This document shows, one piece after another, positions 43,793-60,862 of a DNA stretch of 64,000 nucleotides; the first letter of the stretch is position 1, and every line of letters begins with the position of its first letter. The stretch spans positions 62,001-126,000 of the forward strand of contig SAUG01000050.1 in assembly GCA_011316305.1 (NCBI GenBank), given 5' to 3'. The notes under the pieces were generated by a model, which was not told where the DNA came from, made no database searches, and was given only the letters and a program-made list of their open reading frames with translations. The stretch comes from Rusavskia elegans. Lineage: Eukaryota > Ascomycota > Lecanoromycetes > Teloschistales > Teloschistaceae. The translations under genes and the position numbers were made by a program.

Positions 43793-44062
43793 AGGCATTA
43801 GGCTATGTGCCAGTTCCCTGGGCCTTTGTACTTGCGAGGCCTCCTGGAGGATTAGCAGCACTGCGCCTCGAAAATGTTGGGAGTTCCGGACTGCTGTATA
43901 TTCCTCGACTGTGGTCGCGGCTGCTTTTATAAGGATGCCTGTTTCGTCTCACAGACCCGGAACCCGTTAACGCAGTGTCTCATCACTGATCAAAAAAAGT
44001 ACTTGCTACTTCGGTTTTCCCCTTCCCCCTGGTTTCTTTTCTCCTACTGTCACATCACTACA

Positions 44063-45924
<1,862 letters not shown>

Positions 45925-46604
45925 TGATGGAGGTTTTTTCGCCGTGAGTGAGGGAGATGCTATGACATGGCGCGGCCCGGCCCGGCCCTGTCTCCGTTTT
46001 TCTTTTTTCTTGGGGCCGGCGGATTTGTTTTCCTGTCAATGGCATAGCATAGCGTCTGCGTATACTGCATTCAGCGTCGGCGTTCTTGATGATTATTGGG
46101 TCTGTGAGCCGGATATTTTCTCTACTTTCGTAGAGTAGTATGTGACCATTACGAAAAACGATTTCTACCCTTGACTGATCGACGTCTTGTTGTACTTAAG
46201 AACTTTACAGATTTTTTGTCCGATGACGTTATTGAGCTTGTACGGGCCGTTGAGCAAAAGCAGATAGGTCTGTAAAGCGTACGACAGCAGTACTAAATAA
46301 CAAGACGATACGTGGTCGTGTTTTTTTTTAAATCTTTATTTTCCGGAAGCATAGAGATGAGCATGAACGGATCTTGCAATCACACATGTCTATTCATTGA
46401 GATATTCCAAAGAGACCTCAAAAAATACAGCGACCTTCAGCTTCTCCCCCTACGCAGACATCGTCCCCATTCTCTCCATACCTATTTACCCCTGACACAT
46501 CACCTCAAAGACTCCTCATGAAAACAACGGACACATCAATATCGTATTGAAGAATTGTCCTCCACCCTCCCCTCCCCCGTCCCCCCATTTCCCCCACCAT
46601 CCGC
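45925..46604. other. Intergenic, convergent gene ends
   Basis: About 680 bp between the yapsin-like pseudogene and the SMC5 3' end. No gene seen. Confidence 0.5.
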
Positions 46605-50828
<4,224 letters not shown>

Positions 50829-53124
50829 CTAGATGATGCCGTCCCACATCCCCGGCCTGGGTCGCAAGGCACGGTCATCCACGAGGCGACCAAGCCTGGA
50901 CGCTTCATGTTTACTTGCGTTGCCGCAAGTTCGCTTGCGAGGTCCCTCTTTTACAAGCATGGACTTGAGTTGATTTTCCTTCAAGCCCCCGTTCACCTGA
51001 CATTCACCAGCCTTTGGCACCAGAAATGAGTCAGCAACTTTGCCGTCAGGCAGAACCGTGCTATCATCCCCATTCCTCCGAATGCCGTTGGGAAGCTCGC
51101 CAAGATAGCGTGGAACGGTGAGATCCCGCACTGAGTCTTGGACCCCTAAATCCATGGACAAAGGTCGACTTCTCTTACGACATTGCGCTGGTCGAGAGAT
51201 GGGGTCCAACGCAAGAGTCTGGAGAACCGTAGCAGCTTCATCATCAGCAGTGCAACTCATCGAGTCTAGTCGCACAGGCTTGGTAGTATAATTGCCATGG
51301 TATTCGGTCGGCATGCCTGGCGAAGCCGAGGTACCCTTGTTCGCCAACCAAGGTTCCCAAGTATTTGCATTCTCTGTCGGACTTTGCAACACAGCTGGCT
51401 GCGAGTGGGCCGGCCCTTGCGATTCCTTGATCTCCAGTAGCTGCATGTTGGCGCATCGTCGCGTCGCCTGTGCTGCCAAACCACCATGTCTTGGCAGCGG
51501 AAGCGCGCACGTAGATGCGACTGATGAGATGGATGAAGATCGAGAGGAGCGAGAGGATGCATCTGAAATCATCGACTCTGGAGACGATTGCGACGAGCTG
51601 GCTCTGGCAAGAGAAGATCTTCGCGCGGACGTCGGAAACGGCTGAGGCAAGACGGATCGCCAGGACGGATTCGGGGTATCTAAAGTCAGTCGTGCTGTGC
51701 TTGCAATCCGAGCCTGTTCCATGGCAATACTCATAGAAGACCGTCGAGGACCGAGACCTTCAGCGCCCACTGCAGGGGTACTAAAGGTGGGGGTGAAACA
51801 CTTGGATTGCGGAACAGTGAGTTTCGGTGTTGGCAAAGGACCTAGGCGGGGCATAGCGGGAAGAACTGGGTTTCCCGTGCAGGTTGCGCGGGGAGTTGGC
51901 TCCAATGTGCTAGGAGTTTTGGTAGTATTGGTAGGTGTAGGTTCGTTCGATTCGGACCAAACAGGTTCCTCGAGATGCTTATTAGCCAGCGAGCGATGGA
52001 TTTCTGAAATGGTCCCCTTGGATTTGGGTGCTAATTCAGCATGGCCAAAGTCAACAGTATCCAGTGCTGGGGTCAAGTGCGGTATGACTGCCCTCCATGA
52101 GTTGAATGAACGAGGCGAGGATCTGGGCGAGGCAAGCGACGACGCCGATGGAGAGTACTTCAGTACAATGTCCGTCCAGCGGTGGAAGACCGGTTCCGGG
52201 ATGTGAAGTTTCCAATTAACAGCTGTCAAAAAGGCCATCTCATTCGCGTTGATCTCACAGGTTTTGAGTCCCGATATCTTGCTCCAGGCACGAGCTGAAA
52301 AGTTGCGATCTTGCAGATATTTCGAGGCAAGAATGAGAGAGGCAAGAAACATGCGACGACCGCACTGCATAGCGCGACAGGCCTGGGAGTCTTCGCGCTG
52401 TTCCATGGTAAAGTCATGTCTCGGTAGACACGACTGGATGAGGATCAAGTAGTAGAGAGCGACCTGCAGGGTCGAATAGCTGGTCTTGGACCGTCGCAAA
52501 ACTTCTTGCACAAACGTTCTGAGTCCGATCAGATTTTGGTTCTTGCCTTCGGTAGAGGTATCGCGACCGCAGGACAAGACTGAGAGTGGCCATATTGTCT
52601 CGATCATTTGAGTCGTCGTATCTAGAAGAAAAGGGGTAAGGATGTATCCATCATGACTGCAGCATTCTTAGCTTACCAACAAGACTTTCAACAAAGTTAT
52701 CTTTCCTATCACACTGTCTGACCAAGGATGGAGGAGGCCTAGGGACGGTGTTTGCCGACGGCCCATTACGCTGAGCTGGAGGTTGTGTTCGTCGGGGATG
52801 CTGTCGACTTTCAGACGCGACCGCGTTAGCTGGGTCGATCTGAACGATGCTCGGTTTGAAGTCTTGAACGGCTGTGACTGCTGTATATATACTGTGCTGG
52901 TGAGGAACCGCTTGGTTCAATGAGGGGGTCTCATTCTCGCTGTCCCAGGAGCTTGATGTGCTCGAGACAGAGCTTTGTGACGAAGGAGCGTCAAAAGAAA
53001 AGATCGACGACGTAGATGAGGTAGGAGATGAGGCTAGGGAATGAGTATAACCATGTTCGTGGTTGTCGGTCGAGGTGCGTAGCGAGCTGTGCGCCTGAGC
53101 ATTAATTGTTGAAATGCAATCCAT
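50829..53124 (-). CDS. Pho85-type cyclin (PCL family)
   Basis: Two exons: 53124-52677 and 52621-50829, separated by a 55 nt intron, 746 aa. The splice creates NFVESLVDTTTQMIETIWPL at the start of the cyclin box. LRTFVQEVLRRSKTSYSTLQ, VALYYLILIQ, RRMFLASLILASKYLQDRNF, SARAWSKISGL, and NEMAFLTAVNWKLHIPEPVF follow, the standard PCL cyclin box (residues ~145-320). The N-terminal 140 residues are Ser/Thr/Pro-rich and the C-terminal 400 residues are low-complexity. It should bind a Pho85-like kinase and control nutrient, phosphate or cell-cycle responses; which PCL subgroup it belongs to is unclear. The long upstream region without genes would suit a long 5' leader. Confidence 0.85.
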
Positions 53125-56100
53125 GGGATGGTACCTGCAGACAAAGCTTGCTCAAGTACCCAAAGATCGACCGATTCTGATGCCTCTATCCGCGGTAGGT
53201 GCTGTAGGATGACGATAATTGACTACACAGCAAATACCGATGTTGGGTCAAGGGAGTGATTGATATGAGGGGACTGGGTAAGGCAAGGGTGTTCCTCTTG
53301 ATGCTCGAGTCGCCGGATGCGGATATGAAACCTTTGCGTCAAGGCAGACGAGCGAGGAGTGGCGCGATCGAGTCACCAACGCCACAGGAGACTAGGTCTC
53401 AGTCAACGCCTCCCACAGGTAGAAGCCGGTACCAAAGAGTCAGATCCAAGCTCGAGTAACCGCCTAAATGCCACCAGCAGGCAGATGTCTGTGGCGCAAT
53501 AGTCGGGAGTTGAGGATGTGAAAGCAGGCTCTTTGCCCAACGAGGCCGAGAACAGATGTACAGATCCAATCGAGTGTAACCGTCGAAACGCCGCCTGACA
53601 GACGCGTATATGATGTCGGATCCTGAACGAACAGCAAAGACGCTGTCGAAAGGACGGAGTCGGGAGTCGGTGGTAGATCTACCACGGAGCTCCTTCGATG
53701 AGACTCTTCTTGTCGGCGACGATTACGATAGATCCTGTACGTATTGCTGGGTATACTGAGGCTGCTGAAAAACATTTGGGAACCGAGGGAGTCATTGTGA
53801 AAATTCTGTACGGAGATTTGAGCGGAGGTAGGATCGCAGGTTGGATCGCAGGTTGGATATTTGTATGCCACGTTGTCCTCGAGGTCGAGCACAGGCCAGT
53901 TGATCGAAGACTCTGACGATCAAGTGATCGGGAAGCTGTGAAGGATTTGTGAAATTGTGATATGGTGGTGAAGGATGAGTAGTGAATAATTGAAGAAGTC
54001 TGGGCTGGGAATGCGGGTGGCGGAACCGATTCGGACTGCCAAGTGGTCGGAGAGTAAGGAAGTCGTAACAGATGGGTATCTTTGCGCAGATGAGTAGATC
54101 AATGGCGAATATTGCGAGTCAGAGGAAAATTGCTTGCTATGACACCACCCGAGATTAGCGGATGAGTCGTAGGAAGGTTGTTTGTCGTGTCGTGGCGGAA
54201 CAGGGAGCTCCATGCTGCCAATTCGACTCACCACACAAGGAAATCGGGCGGATACAAATACACAGAGTGGAGATTTGCCGATCAAGAGCATAGAGAGGAG
54301 CTTCTCAGCTCGATAGGGGAGCCATTGTGGAAGGCAGCGGTATGGGGGACATTGTAGGAGTGGGTGGTGAGAGGAGATGGGGTAGGCGCTGCGTGGGTTA
54401 TGAGGGAGTCACTCTCGTCTGATCTCGCTGCTTTCTCGGCCTGGCTGGGGGGATCAGACTCCCAGTGTGGCGATTTGCCATCCAACGGCATTGCGCCTAA
54501 TAACTAACCCCCTTCCCTACGTTTGGCTTTACGAGACAATTATCCTCCGCTGTGGTCGTCTCCGTCTATCGCATCTTGTTTCCAAGTGCGCGGCTTAAGG
54601 TACTTGCCCATCGTTCACCCGGACAACTATCATCTATGTTCTGCATCGTATGAAAAGGTCGACAGAATCTGCGGGGGGAATCCTTCGGGATGTGATGGAG
54701 GGTCAGCCAGTCTCGGAGCTACGCGACCGACCGTACATCTGAAACCAGCACCCATAACAATAACACCTAAATGATTTTCCCGTGACTCAGACTGACACGA
54801 CGCCATCCATGCATTGGAGTAATTGTTATCTCTTCTTTTCCGTTCCCGACCGTCGGGGCTCTTTTTCTCGCAGCCCCCAGATGTTGGAAACGGCTGCTTC
54901 CGATAATTGCACAACTCTTCATTATTATTGATTATTACCACTCACCATGCTTTCTCATCATCTCGTTCCGCGTTGCTGACTTGACCATACTCTACCCATT
55001 GCCGATCATTGGCCACTCCGATCATCATCTTGGCGCTGTGGCGGTCATCCATACGATTATTGTTGTCATTCCCAGTCAACCACCAAGAGTGACTCATGCT
55101 CCCTGGCACTCCACCGTGTTTGTTGTTCAGACACCAGCCAGCCATCATGCCGTCCTTCCCAGCGCCGGCATTCCTTCATGACGCGCAGGAAGATCCTTCT
55201 ATTTTCGGGTCTCCTGAGGAGGCTGAGGCCTGGAGCCTATCCTAGGCAGCTGCTTCCTTACTTTCCATCTCGATTCTCCTTTGTTCGTCTCGATCCACTT
55301 CCGATATGATACCGTGCTTCTTTCGTGTGACCTGCGGAGCCTGCCGTGGAACCACTGTGATTGATTGCCAGGCTTGATTCTGTAGGCTACCGATCTCTTT
55401 GTGGCGTCTTGCATCCGCTGCTACCCGAGATCCAAGCTCTTGCCATTGGGATATTTGGCAGGAGCATTCTGAGGATCGCTTGCAGCCCGTTTCCAGCGGA
55501 GGATTGAGAACAGCTATCACTCCTCAATCTCACTTGACTATGTGATCAAAGCGACCAGCAAGCTCCTCCTCGGCAGACTGAACGATGGTATGCGCTTATG
55601 ATTGGTTGAAACGACATGTGAACGACGGGATAGGCACCAGAGTGAGCCAAAATGCGAGGTACGTAAGACTGTAAAACCTTCGGACCCAACAACGGGTACC
55701 ATCAGTCATCCGCATGACCTTTGAAATCCTTTGAAAGGAACCAGGGCGGCAAACGAGACATGGCGCAGTGGCGGCAAATTTCCATGAAATCCTTCCATCC
55801 ATCTAGTCATGTTGTGCTCCACGTCCGCTGTCTTTCTGGAGAAAGCCGAACAGGCGCCAGCCGACCTAGAACCCAACAGCTTCACGCCTGGGGACTGCTG
55901 GACCAGAAGTTCTCGTGGGTTTGACCAGCCAGCCTTTGAAGCCAGCACTGTAGAGTGGAGCAGGCGGCGACCATGTAGGGTTGGATGACTCAGACGGACA
56001 TCGGGCACGAGTTCACGGACCAGAGTCGGAGTGGCGAACAGTGATTAGGTAAAAATGATCACGGGGTACTCGAGGCAGAGATTAGTGTCTCCAAGATACC

Positions 56101-56434
56101 TCCTGCCAGTAGCAAATAAGGAACATATGTACAGTGAAGTCTTGATGACTCGTCCGATCCCATGCAGCACACGCGGTAGAACCGTTGAGGCAACGAGATG
56201 TGCTCACACGTGGAAAGTGTCGAAAGACGATGGCGACAAGGCACAAAGAGTGGCCAGAGAGAACCTCTTTCAAGAGTATTTTCTGCAAACAGAGAAGATG
56301 GCGGTACGGTGGTTTCTCGTTCCTCGCTTTCTTACACCAATTCCAGTTCGTCCCATCGAAACCCAGCAGACGCCGCGCTCGATCTCATATGTATCCATGC
56401 AATCCCGAATATTATAACCCCATCGGTCATGATC
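53125..56434. other. Large gap (~3.3 kb), no confident gene
   Basis: Several 60-140 codon frames (53464-53892, 53920-54291 and 54282-54491 minus; 55706-56008 minus; others) without domains. The minus frames at 53464-54491 are consecutive in different phases and could be exons of an unrecognised gene or a long leader of the cyclin gene. A 12 bp direct repeat (GGATCGCAGGTT twice) occurs near 53830-53855. Confidence 0.4.
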
Positions 56435-57404
56435 CTACTGCATTTCGTGCACCTGATACTTCTTCATCCTCGAATCTTCCGTTGGCATCTCATGTCCCAG
56501 GGGCGCCGGTAGCTCCATGCGGGCATTGGATCCTTCCATCTCGCTGAAGTATCCCGGTTCGCTACTGGTAGCATAAGGTATCCACGGCCCTTTCTCACTC
56601 GTCTCTTTACTTTTCCGTCTCCTTAGGAACCAAAGCCCGGCCACTACAATCAGTGCGGCGGCCACGAGACCTCCGACGACGCCGCCAGCTATCGCGCCAG
56701 TATTATTCGTGGCTTTTTCCGTCGTTTTGGTCACGGCGGCCGATGGGCCAGTTGCTGTTAGTGAGGCGGCGGAGGCGGGGCTCGGAAGACCTGTTGAGGA
56801 TGTCGTCTGGGTTGTAGAGGTTGTTGATGATGTCGCTAAACTCCGTGACGACGACGACGATGGATTGGCGGTTGTGGTTTGACCATCCTTGTCGATGAAG
56901 ACTCCCTTGCCTTGTGCGCAGCAGTAGTTCGCCGCAGTACCGGTGCCGCAACAATAGCTGCCGTCTTGACAAGGGGTGACGTGAACGGAGCCGCCTGTGT
57001 TTCCTGTACATACGATTGTTAGGTCCCCGGTCCCGGGTCCCAGTAAAGAAAAGCCTGGCGAGCTGCTTACCATCTCCATCCGTGCCGCCGAAACCCAGGC
57101 AGAGCTTGACACAATTCGGGGCTTGCCAGGTTGGATCCGTGCAAAATACGCGCCACGTATTACCATCCCACGAAGAATCACAAAGCCCATCACTCCTGCA
57201 AGTATCGGTCGAACTGGTTCGGCAGCACATGCTGTGGGGTGCCTTGGGTTTGCATGGTGTATATGGCATAACACCAGTATTATCGATGGCTGCGGTGCCA
57301 TTCGGATAATAGCATGTTGAGTCCACAGCAGCGAGAGTGAGTGTAAAAAGAACGGCTGATATCAGGAGGGTGTAAATCCTCTGAGATGGAGCTGGTTGTG
57401 CCAT
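56435..57404 (-). CDS. Cys-rich single-pass cell-surface protein (fungal sensor-like)
   Basis: Two exons: 57404-57071 and 57003-56435, 67 nt intron, 300 aa. A signal peptide (IYTLLISAVLFTLTLAAV) precedes a Cys-rich ectodomain (CYYPNGTAAIDNTGVMPYTP, SMCCRTSS, DGLCDSSW, SYCCGTGTAANYCC). A Ser/Thr-rich stalk follows, then one transmembrane span (AIAGGVVGGLVAAALIVVAG) with an RRRKSK stop-transfer signal and a ~50-residue cytosolic tail. The layout is that of fungal wall-associated, Mid2/WSC-like surface proteins of unknown ligand. The splice joins GTDGDG to NTGGSV in frame and keeps Cys spacing. Function is inferred from architecture only. Confidence 0.8.
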
Positions 57405-58031
57405 GACACTCGGTAATGATGATGGAGAGAAATTTTCTGTAATGACCGTAAGACTGTAGCGAATGTGGATGATAAGGAAAACGGTATCGAGATTAGTACA
57501 TTGGGTCCAAGCACAGTGTGTCTAAGAACACCGCTGCTGAAGTTTGGAGAAGACCATGAAATCAGATTGGGAGACGTGTCGTTTGGGATGGTCGAGCATT
57601 GTGGACTGGAGTTGGCATATAAATGATAAATCAGCTGAAACGCTCTACAAAATGTACATAAGCACCTTAAAACGGTGGCGTTGATTCATGTCGAATCGCT
57701 CCATTTGCTTGTAATAATAGCGTCGAGTTCAGTCAATCACTACCTTATCTTCAGCTGAGTACCTTAGTGTTTCTGCCTTTTGATAGCCAGAAGTTTGATG
57801 ACTTCGCCTCCCCCTGCCGAACATCCTAGTCGTGCCTTAGCCCATGCCAAGCCGGGTATATCCACGAATCAAATAGCTATAAACAATACTGGTTTCACGG
57901 AATTTATGCCTGCACAATTTTCTTATTGGGGATCGGGGGCGCTAGCTTCATCAGGAAAGTGCTGAACTTTTGGGCGGTACGAGTTCGTTGCGGAGTGTTT
58001 GCGGATTTTCCTTGCAGCCTACAGAGCCAAG
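57405..58031. other. Intergenic
   Basis: About 630 bp upstream of the surface-protein gene. Short frames only. Confidence 0.5.
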
Positions 58032-58890
58032 TCACATCCTTTTCATGTTTCTCCATGCCTCATATGTCTTGTCACCCTCCTCTCGAGAAGTCACCATCTT
58101 TTCTCTCAGCCATGTCGCTAAAGGATGTGAGCCGATTGGCTCATCCCAAAGACCGATTAGTGCGATTTCCACTGTCTCAGTACCTCGAACGGAAGCAAGA
58201 CCATGTATGCCAGGATTGCTTTTAAACCCGCTGGAGGACATCAGAAGTGTGACATTTCGTTCGAGACGTAGACGCAACGTTCTCAGACGCTTACATTGCC
58301 TGGGCAAATGGGTACACTTCCCCACGTAAACGATGGGGCAGTGTCAATCTCGGACCTTCAAATTCTGCTACTTCGTTGACCTGAGCGCCAAATCTCCGGC
58401 GCCAGGGACTGTCCCATGGCTTCAGCTCATCGCGACCAATCCTGCCCGGATATTCGCTTCATACAAAGTCGGAGTCAATGTGGGACGTCGAGCCGAATAC
58501 ACCCAGGGACTGGTCATTGTGCTCAGCGGAACTACACATTGGACGTCGTTCGGCTTGATGTTGTCGCGGCCGATCGTACCGATAGGCAAAGAAGCCTGAC
58601 AAGGTTATCCACTTCAAAGACGCAGACCCTCATGTTACGGCAGGCAAAGGGCAGTGCCTCCTGGCGCATCTGCCTGTTGACGCCGAGAGCACTCAACTTT
58701 CTTTCTTGTGGAAAGTGAAAGTAGAATCCGCTAGGGTCAGGCAATGATCCTGGGAAGCTTAGAGCACGCTGGCTCAAAATCCCATCTATCTCGTATTGTC
58801 TATTGGAGAATGCGAGTTCATAGATGGTATCGCGAAGCTCTTTAGGAAGCTTGGTGAAGAATATCGAAGGTGATCTTCGAGTACCATCGG
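58032..58890 (-). pseudogene. LPxEIR/2EXR-type family member, fragmented
   Basis: The minus strand reads FTKLPKELRDTIYELAFSN, then QERKLSALGVNRQMRQEALP, FEVDNLVRLLCLSV (about 58880-58560), the N-terminal half of the family domain. A separate frame (58325-58032) reads CKRLRTLRLRLERNVTLLMS and VRGTETVEIALIGL...LATWLREKM, which looks like its C-terminal part. The ~230 bp in between is not open in any single frame, and I found no clean set of introns. The upstream side of FTKLP begins at a GCTGCAG acceptor with no obvious first exon. Either an intron-rich gene I could not resolve or, more likely, a decayed copy. Confidence 0.5.
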
Positions 58891-59308
58891 GCTGCAGCTA
58901 TACGAGGCCTTATGTTTCAGGCTTATTGCCTGATAAATGCCATACTTTTGCGACTTGTACCACCCTCTGTGCTTCATTGCTCGTGCAAGTAGGGGCAGGT
59001 CAAGACCAAAGCCGTGATGTATGTCTACTCCCACGTATTCTATAGCCTGATCTTGACGCTGGATTTCGATTTTGAGATCACCATACGGTAACTATTTTGT
59101 GGATTCCAGCACGCCGTTGGGCAAGTCCATAGACAAGCCAGCTTACAATCTCATCGGTGTATCTATCTCCATATTCAGGCGCAAATTGGAGGTCTGAATA
59201 GAAGCGCTTGACTTCGTGCCAATGACCTTGCATTGAAATTTGCCTGTCATCACTTCATTAAGTAAGGACTGTGGTTAAGTGGTCTCAAGGGGGAGGGCAA
59301 GGCTAGTC

Positions 59309-59336
59309 ATGTCAAAAATCAATCGCAATGTGGTAC
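59309..59336. repeat. Short direct repeat, left copy
   Basis: GTCATGTCAAAAATCAATCG and the next bases match 60456-60484 in direct orientation with three differences in ~25 bp, two of them G/A transitions. The pair brackets the MITE and the integrase-like gene. Confidence 0.5.
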
Positions 59337-59374
59337 CCACTGTGTACTCTACGCCCCCTTTTGCGGTTGACAAC

Positions 59375-59676
59375 CGAGGGTTGGTGACAAAAGTCGTGTC
59401 CCATAGGGGCTTCAGGGTGCGGGGTTCATCCCCCCAAATCTACACTACAATTACACTGTAAAATCACGAGATAAGACCAACCACATCAATTATTATGTCA
59501 AATATGAAGCTATTCACACTACCTAAAATTCTGTAGAGAGCCCCTTACGGTCGATGCACTGCCTAACAAGTGGTAGAGGCCAAGGAAGGATGGTCATCAG
59601 GGAAGTTAGGTGGTACACCCTGCCTAAATTAAGGGGATTACCCCGCCCCCTATGCAACTTTTGTCACCAACCCTCG
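59375..59676. mobile_element. 302 bp MITE-like element with ~20 bp inverted repeats
   Basis: The ends CGAGGGTTGGTGACAAAAGT (from 59375) and their reverse complement (to 59676) match perfectly over 20 bp, with weaker similarity inside (CATAGGGG...GGGGT). AAC flanks both sides (59372-59374 and 59677-59679), a possible 3 bp target duplication. No coding capacity. Confidence 0.7.
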
Positions 59677-59850
59677 AACGGGCCGGAGGGAGAAGGGGTC
59701 CAAAGCTGCCAAGCTTCGTGCTGTCCGCCCTTGTGGTAACTCTCATCCTGGGTCATCACTGTCCTTCGCATACAATTCACAGAATATCCATCCTACATCA
59801 CGGTCTTGATGAAAAATGTGCCCGTGTAAGGCCGCCGATACAGTCGCCTC

Positions 59851-60408
59851 TCAGCTGGTGTTCTCATGCGGCACACCATCCACACCCACAAAACCATGCT
59901 CTTCGTACGGAGTAGGCTGAGCATTGAATGAGGTAGGCCTTGACGAGCCTTTAGGTTTGGGACGTTTTGAAGGATCTGAGGCGCATACTCGACACTCCTT
60001 AAGTAAGAAAATAACATCGGACCGCAGGATACCGTAGAATGAGGCGCTGACATCTCTCCAAGTGGCATCCCACCCGCCATGGCTGTTCCTGTCATGCACA
60101 CTTTCCACCACGTCTGCAATCATGTCATCGGCGATGACCAATCGATCCTTCTCCTTGTCTGTCTTCGCGGTTGCAAACAGGTCTTGTACCTCGTCGTTCC
60201 ATTTGAAAGTCTTCCGCACATATTTTCGTCGACTAAATTCTTGTTGCGATGTCGGTCGGTAGCAAGGATTGGTCAATAGGTTGACCAATATCTCCTTATC
60301 AGATCGTGACACACGGCGGTTGTTCGGTTTGTCTCGCAGATGTTGTAAAAATGCCATTCTGGTGCTTGGACTAAATGCCACACACTGGTCCAGAGGTTCA
60401 GATGCCAT
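59851..60408 (-). CDS. Protein with integrase-type H2C2 zinc-binding domain (185 aa)
   Basis: Intronless frame from ATG 60408. Residues ~85-150 read DMIADVVESVHDRNSHGGWD, ATWRDVSASFYGILRSDVIF, LLKECRVCASDPSKRPK: an H-x4-H ... C-x2-C pattern with the GG-x-D/T-W-x3 and YYG/FYGI features of retroelement integrase N-terminal zinc fingers (integrase H2C2, as in KRBA2-like and gypsy integrases). There is no DDE catalytic core in the frame or nearby, and no LTR or reverse transcriptase. The intact frame suggests either a domesticated single-domain protein or a recently truncated fragment. The C-terminus may continue through an unrecognised intron. It may be a DNA- or protein-binding factor; this is inference. 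Confidence 0.6.
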   Translation of the reverse strand: MASEPLDQCVAFSPSTRMAFLQHLRDKPNNRRVSRSDKEILVNLLTNPCYRPTSQQEFSRRKYVRKTFKWNDEVQDLFATAKTDKEKDRLVIADDMIADVVESVHDRNSHGGWDATWRDVSASFYGILRSDVIFLLKECRVCASDPSKRPKPKGSSRPTSFNAQPTPYEEHGFVGVDGVPHENTS

Positions 60409-60862
60409 AACGGCGCTTCAAGGTTTCATGGAGTCTTCCAACCCAGACTTTCCTGTCATGTCAAAAGTCGATCGCCATGAGGGGCCAAGGGGGCGTACAA
60501 CAGCTGGTACCTCGACAAGGGATACTGTTCTAATGATCGCTTGAATGTCACTATGCAGCTGCTACGTCGGGGGGTAAGGTTATGTTCAATGGAAGAACGG
60601 CCGGCTAGGGACTGTATCGTGTGCAGGAGGTGTTTTGGATGCTGTGCAATCTATTTTTGTTCTGACGAGACTCTGTGTCAAAAACAGGGCTTTGGCGGGT
60701 GCGTACGCCTGTAGTCGAGAGTAGTTGGGACTTCATGCATGAACCCGTGCAAGCTAAAGGATCGAAATCTCCGAGGACATATCAAGACCCAGGATCTTCC
60801 AGCTAGCTACTCCCAGCATTGCAAGACACAGAGAAGAGCTGCTGTCTGACGCAGTGGTCACG
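60409..60862. other. Intergenic
   Basis: Divergent region between the H2C2 protein gene and the NLR gene. It contains the right copy of the short direct repeat. Confidence 0.5.
60456..60484. repeat. Short direct repeat, right copy
   Basis: GTCATGTCAAAAGTCGATCG, partner of 59309-59336. Confidence 0.5.
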
